A stretch of DNA of 64,000 bases from Pseudomonas sp. 14P_8.1_Bac3 (GTDB taxonomy: Bacteria; Pseudomonadota; Gammaproteobacteria; Pseudomonadales; Pseudomonadaceae), in contig NZ_JANLOD010000018.1 in NCBI RefSeq assembly GCF_025466085.1, positions 149,001-213,000 on the forward strand, in the 5' to 3' direction. Below, in pieces: positions 60,791-64,000 of the stretch. The position numbers and the translations under genes were made by a program. The notes beneath the pieces were generated by a model. The model searched no databases and had not been told where the DNA came from. It was given only the letters and a program-made list of their open reading frames with translations. Numbering within the stretch: the stretch's first letter is position 1; each line of letters opens with the position of its first letter.

Positions 60791-61567
60791 ATGACCGCCA
60801 GCGCAGAAAAATTCACTCGCCAGACCCTGCTCGACGTCCAGCCGCTGACCCCGAACCTGTTCACCCTGCGCACGACAAGGGATCCGGGCTTCCGTTTCCG
60901 TGCAGGACAATTCGCCCGGTTGGGTGTCACCAAGGCTGACGGCAGCACGGTATGGCGCGCCTATTCCATGGTGTCGTCACCGCATGACGAATTCCTCGAG
61001 TTCTTTTCCATTGTGGTGCCGGGGGGCGAGTTCACCAGTGAACTGAGTCGGCTGGGCGTGGGCGATACCCTGCTGGTTGACCGTCAGGCCTTTGGTTACC
61101 TGACCCTCGACCGTTTCGTCGACGGTCGGGATCTCTGGTTATTATCCACAGGCACCGGCGTGGCGCCGTTTCTGTCGATCCTGCAGGACTTCGAGGTGTG
61201 GGAGCGGTTCGAGCGCATCATCCTGGTCTACAGCGTGCGTGAGGCGCAGGAGCTGGCCTATCAGGCGTTGATCGCGGACCTGGCGCAGCGTGACTATCTG
61301 GCCGAACACGCGCACAAGCTGCAGTTCATCGCCACCGTCACCCGCGAGGAGCATCCGGGCGCCTTGCATGGGCGGATCACCACGCTTCTAGAACGTGGTG
61401 AGCTGGAGCGGGTAGCGGGCCTGGCGCTGACGGTCGAGCATTCGCGGGTGATGCTCTGCGGCAACCCGCAGATGATCGACGACACGAGGGCACTGCTCAA
61501 ACAGCGTGGCATGCATCTGAGCCTGAGCCGGCGCCCCGGGCAGGTGGCCGTGGAAAACTACTGGTAA
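60791..61567 (+). CDS. fpr: Ferredoxin/flavodoxin--NADP+ reductase
   Basis: A 258-residue FAD enzyme moving electrons between NADPH and ferredoxin or flavodoxin, active in oxidative-stress and Fe-S repair. FAD motif RAYSMVSSP, NADP motif STGTGVAPFLS and MLCGNPQMIDDT are complete, and the C-terminal VAVENYW is characteristic of subclass I bacterial Fpr. ATG 60791 follows CGGAGCGCC; earlier in-frame codons are ignored. It shares a bidirectional terminator with mscL. Confidence 0.93.
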   Translation: MTASAEKFTRQTLLDVQPLTPNLFTLRTTRDPGFRFRAGQFARLGVTKADGSTVWRAYSMVSSPHDEFLEFFSIVVPGGEFTSELSRLGVGDTLLVDRQAFGYLTLDRFVDGRDLWLLSTGTGVAPFLSILQDFEVWERFERIILVYSVREAQELAYQALIADLAQRDYLAEHAHKLQFIATVTREEHPGALHGRITTLLERGELERVAGLALTVEHSRVMLCGNPQMIDDTRALLKQRGMHLSLSRRPGQVAVENYW

Positions 61568-61569
61568 AA

Positions 61570-61596
61570 AAAACGGCGCCCCGAAGGCGCCGTTTT
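61570..61596. terminator. Bidirectional intrinsic terminator between fpr and mscL
   Basis: AAAACGGCGCC pairs perfectly with GGCGCCGTTTT across CCGAA, with an A-run on one side and T-run on the other, so it serves both convergent genes. Confidence 0.9.
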
Positions 61597-61609
61597 CACC
61601 TGCGTCACC

Positions 61610-62026
61610 TCACTCCGGTCGCTGGTTCTGGAGCTTCAGCAGATCGCGAATCTCGCCCAACAGCTCTTCTTCCTTGGTCGGAACAGGCGGCAGGGTAGGG
61701 GCGACGGCCTCTTCCCGCTTCAAGCGGTTGATGGCCTTGACGCCCATGAAGATCGCGAAGGCGACGATGATGAAGTCGATCACGCTCTGGATGAACTTGC
61801 CGTAGGCCAGCACCACCGCGGGGGCGGCGCCGTCGGCGGCCTTGAGCGTAACGGCCAGGTCACTGAAGTCCACCCCGCCGATCAGCAGCCCAAGTGGCGG
61901 CATGATCACGTCACCGACAAACGACGAAACGATCTTGCCGAAAGCCGCGCCGATGATGATACCGACAGCCATGTCGACCACGTTGCCTTTGACCGCGAAG
62001 GCCTTGAACTCACTTATCACGCCCAT
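61610..62026 (-). CDS. mscL: Large-conductance mechanosensitive channel
   Basis: A 138-residue homopentameric channel that opens under membrane tension and protects from osmotic downshock. The N-terminal [27 protein letters not shown] pore helix, the periplasmic loop and the second helix [18 protein letters not shown] are all present, followed by the cytoplasmic helix [13 protein letters not shown]. Length matches E. coli MscL (136). Confidence 0.96.
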   Translation of the reverse strand: MGVISEFKAFAVKGNVVDMAVGIIIGAAFGKIVSSFVGDVIMPPLGLLIGGVDFSDLAVTLKAADGAAPAVVLAYGKFIQSVIDFIIVAFAIFMGVKAINRLKREEAVAPTLPPVPTKEEELLGEIRDLLKLQNQRPE

Positions 62027-62582
62027 AGGTTATTCCTTGTTACAGATGAGGTTGGTAACGCAGTGTAAATCAGCAGAATGCTTTCTGCCCGAGCCACCTG
62101 CGAACAGCGCTTGCCCTGCTGTCGACCCGATCATCGGCGAAAGGTTTAGTCGGGGCTGCACCGAATTGACGTATCTACCATGTTTCCAGCGTTAAGCCGT
62201 TGCACTTCGGCGCAACCAAAAACCGTAGTGTCTTATGGATGAAACAGTGAGGTGTCAATGCAGTTAGATGGGCAGCGGGGAATGGCAGCGCCTGGTAGTT
62301 AAAGTTCATTTTATTTTTTAAGGGATATCGCAGGCTATGTTTGTTAATTCCGAAGAGTCCATTCCTCGAGAAATGTTGTACATGAAACTTATAAGTTTCA
62401 TGTTTTGTACAAGTTAGGCAGAGAGTTTATTGGTGTTGGTTCGTCGAGTTGTACTCAGGCTTCTACAACTTGGGCGACTCGTTGCGGGTCATGGATGGGC
62501 AAGTACTTATACATGCCGGAGGCCGGACAGCCGCATTGACCCTTCGACTGCGTTATCATCGCGTTTTTTGCCGGGAGTTCAG
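62027..62582. other. 556-base non-coding gap, AT-rich, with a long perfect palindrome
   Basis: No convincing gene is found between mscL and radA. The right half is markedly AT-rich. At 62381-62402 lies a perfect 22-bp palindrome (half-site CATGAAACTT, centre AT), flanked by TTGTAC (62376-62381) and GTACAA (62407-62412). Possible explanations are a regulator-binding site, a cruciform or a remnant of an inserted element. Confidence 0.5.
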
Positions 62583-63950
62583 ATGGCCAAGGCCAAGCGC
62601 ATGTACGGCTGCACCGAGTGTGGCTCAACGTTTCCCAAGTGGGCCGGCCAGTGCGGTGAGTGCGGTGCCTGGAACACCTTGACTGAAACCCTGGTCGAGA
62701 GCGGTGGCGCTGCGGCGCCTGGCGGTCGCACCGGGTGGACCGGTCAACAGGCGCAGATCAAGACCCTGGCTGAAGTCAGCGTCGAAGAAATCCCAAGGTT
62801 CTCCACGGCTTCCAGCGAACTCGATCGCGTCCTGGGCGGCGGGCTGGTGGACGGCTCGGTGGTGCTGATCGGCGGTGACCCTGGCATCGGCAAATCGACC
62901 ATTCTGTTGCAAACCCTGTGCAACCTCGCCAAGAGCATGCCGGCACTCTATGTCACCGGTGAGGAATCCCAGCAGCAAGTGGCCATGCGTGCCCGCCGTC
63001 TGGGGTTGCCGCAGGATCAACTGCGGGTCATGACCGAAACCTGCATCGAAACCATCATCGCCACCGCTCGGGTGGAAAAACCCAAGGTGATGGTGATCGA
63101 CTCCATCCAGACAATTTTCACCGAGCAGCTGCAATCGGCACCGGGCGGCGTGTCGCAGGTTCGCGAGAGCGCGGCCTTGCTGGTGCGCTACGCCAAACAG
63201 AGCGGAACGGCGATTTTCCTGGTCGGCCACGTGACGAAGGAGGGCGCATTGGCCGGACCGCGAGTGCTGGAGCACATGGTCGACACTGTGCTGTATTTCG
63301 AAGGCGAGTCCGATGGCCGTTTGCGTCTGCTGCGGGCGGTGAAGAACCGTTTCGGCGCGGTCAACGAACTGGGCGTGTTCGGCATGACGGACAAGGGCTT
63401 GAAGGAAGTCTCCAACCCGTCGGCGATTTTTCTGACCCGCGCTCAGGAAGAAGTCCCGGGCAGCGTGGTCATGGCCACGTGGGAAGGCACTCGGCCGATG
63501 CTGGTGGAAGTGCAGGCGCTGGTAGATGACAGCCATCTGGCCAACCCGCGTCGGGTCACGCTGGGGCTGGATCAGAACCGGCTGGCGATGTTGCTGGCGG
63601 TGTTGCACCGGCACGGCGGCATTCCGACCCACGATCAAGACGTGTTCCTCAACGTGGTCGGTGGCGTGAAGGTGTTGGAAACCGCTTCCGACCTGGCGCT
63701 GATGGCCGCGGTCATGTCCAGTTTGCGCAATCGACCGCTGCCTCATGATTTGCTGGTGTTCGGCGAAGTCGGTTTGTCGGGTGAGGTGCGCCCGGTGCCG
63801 AGTGGGCAGGAGCGTTTGAAGGAAGCGGCCAAGCACGGTTTCAAGCGAGCCATCGTGCCGAAGGGCAATGCGCCGAAGGAAGCGCCACCGGGGTTGCAGA
63901 TTATTGCGGTGACACGCCTGGAACAGGCGCTCGACGCGTTGTTCGAGTAA
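62583..63950 (+). CDS. radA: DNA repair protein RadA
   Basis: A 455-residue RecA-like ATPase that helps process recombination intermediates. A zinc finger (CTECGS..CGECG), Walker A GGDPGIGKST, Walker B VMVIDSIQT, the RadA-specific KNRFG motif and a C-terminal Lon-like domain (GGVKVLETASDLALMAAVMSSLRNRPLP; GEVGLSGEVRPV) are in order. Length fits E. coli RadA (460). ATG 62583 follows CGGGAG; an in-frame upstream extension of 51 residues is discarded. Confidence 0.95.
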   Translation: MAKAKRMYGCTECGSTFPKWAGQCGECGAWNTLTETLVESGGAAAPGGRTGWTGQQAQIKTLAEVSVEEIPRFSTASSELDRVLGGGLVDGSVVLIGGDPGIGKSTILLQTLCNLAKSMPALYVTGEESQQQVAMRARRLGLPQDQLRVMTETCIETIIATARVEKPKVMVIDSIQTIFTEQLQSAPGGVSQVRESAALLVRYAKQSGTAIFLVGHVTKEGALAGPRVLEHMVDTVLYFEGESDGRLRLLRAVKNRFGAVNELGVFGMTDKGLKEVSNPSAIFLTRAQEEVPGSVVMATWEGTRPMLVEVQALVDDSHLANPRRVTLGLDQNRLAMLLAVLHRHGGIPTHDQDVFLNVVGGVKVLETASDLALMAAVMSSLRNRPLPHDLLVFGEVGLSGEVRPVPSGQERLKEAAKHGFKRAIVPKGNAPKEAPPGLQIIAVTRLEQALDALFE

Positions 63951-63972
63951 GTCTCCTGTAGAACTCTGTCCT

Positions 63973-64000
63973 TGTGGGAGCGGGCTTGCTCGCGAAACCG
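63973..64000. repeat. REP element, cut by the window end
   Basis: TGTGGGAGCGGGCTTGCTCG, the left arm of a pair whose partner would lie beyond the window. Confidence 0.8.

Noticed and set aside
3084..63973. Dispersed palindromic repeats considered as CRISPR or att sites
   Set aside because: They are scattered singly or in pairs between genes, not in regular arrays with unique spacers, and no cas, integrase or transposase gene is present.
1..64000. tRNA and rRNA genes
   Set aside because: No cloverleaf with a TTCGA-type T-loop and CCA end, and no rRNA-like segment, was noticed in the gaps by eye.

Overview
The window is a 64 kb stretch of high-GC chromosome from a Pseudomonas of the fluorescens/putida lineage. 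This rests on gene content (hrpB, fieF, rhlE, cioAB, rlmG, a PpoR-type LuxR solo, fpr, mscL, radA in order), on Shine-Dalgarno and start usage, and on about sixteen dispersed palindromes with the core TGTGGGAGC..GCTTGCTCGCGA that are typical of this genus. No rRNA, tRNA, complete transposon, prophage or CRISPR array was seen.

Layout. 1-12 kb: a truncated hybrid histidine kinase, AidB-like acyl-CoA dehydrogenase, AMP nucleosidase, RluE, a small DUF2788-type membrane protein, an Lrp/AsnC regulator, a Q/N/P-rich secreted protein, the FieF efflux pump, a lipoprotein and the HrpB helicase. 12-19 kb: a catabolic block with a divergent LysR regulator, a PuuC-like aldehyde dehydrogenase, a SpuC-like aminotransferase and a NitT/TauT-type ABC importer, which together suggest uptake and deamination of an amine. 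19-24 kb: housekeeping and unknown genes, including a NYN-domain protein next to a DEDDh exonuclease, and an orphan BRO-N protein. 24-27 kb: a relic of a type VI secretion island, with a vgrG cut down to its first ~145 codons followed by three translationally coupled DUF2931 genes, two of them a recent 691-bp tandem duplication. 27-36 kb: transporters, RhlE, a flavoprotein, a deacetylase-like enzyme, TesB, a HAD phosphatase and a YpfJ-type metalloprotein.

36-44 kb: an IclR regulator and a DMT exporter, then a complete quinate/shikimate-to-protocatechuate module: MFS transporter, 3-dehydroshikimate dehydratase fused to an HPPD-like domain, TetR regulator, QsuD-type quinate/shikimate dehydrogenase and type II dehydroquinase. 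An 18-bp motif is shared by the quiC/MFS and aroQ-aroE promoter regions, and a 15-mer that I recall as the PcaR operator lies beside the first copy. Both point to joint control with the beta-ketoadipate pathway.

44-64 kb: a LysR regulator, a DUF4160/DUF2442 pair, TrmA with a purine permease, a DJ-1-like protein lacking the catalytic cysteine, a PaoABC-like three-subunit molybdenum aldehyde oxidoreductase, an MFS exporter, the cyanide-insensitive oxidase operon cioABX under a perfect ANR/FNR box, RlmG, the LuxR solo, Fpr, MscL and RadA. All functional calls come from reading the sequence and from family knowledge; no database search was run.
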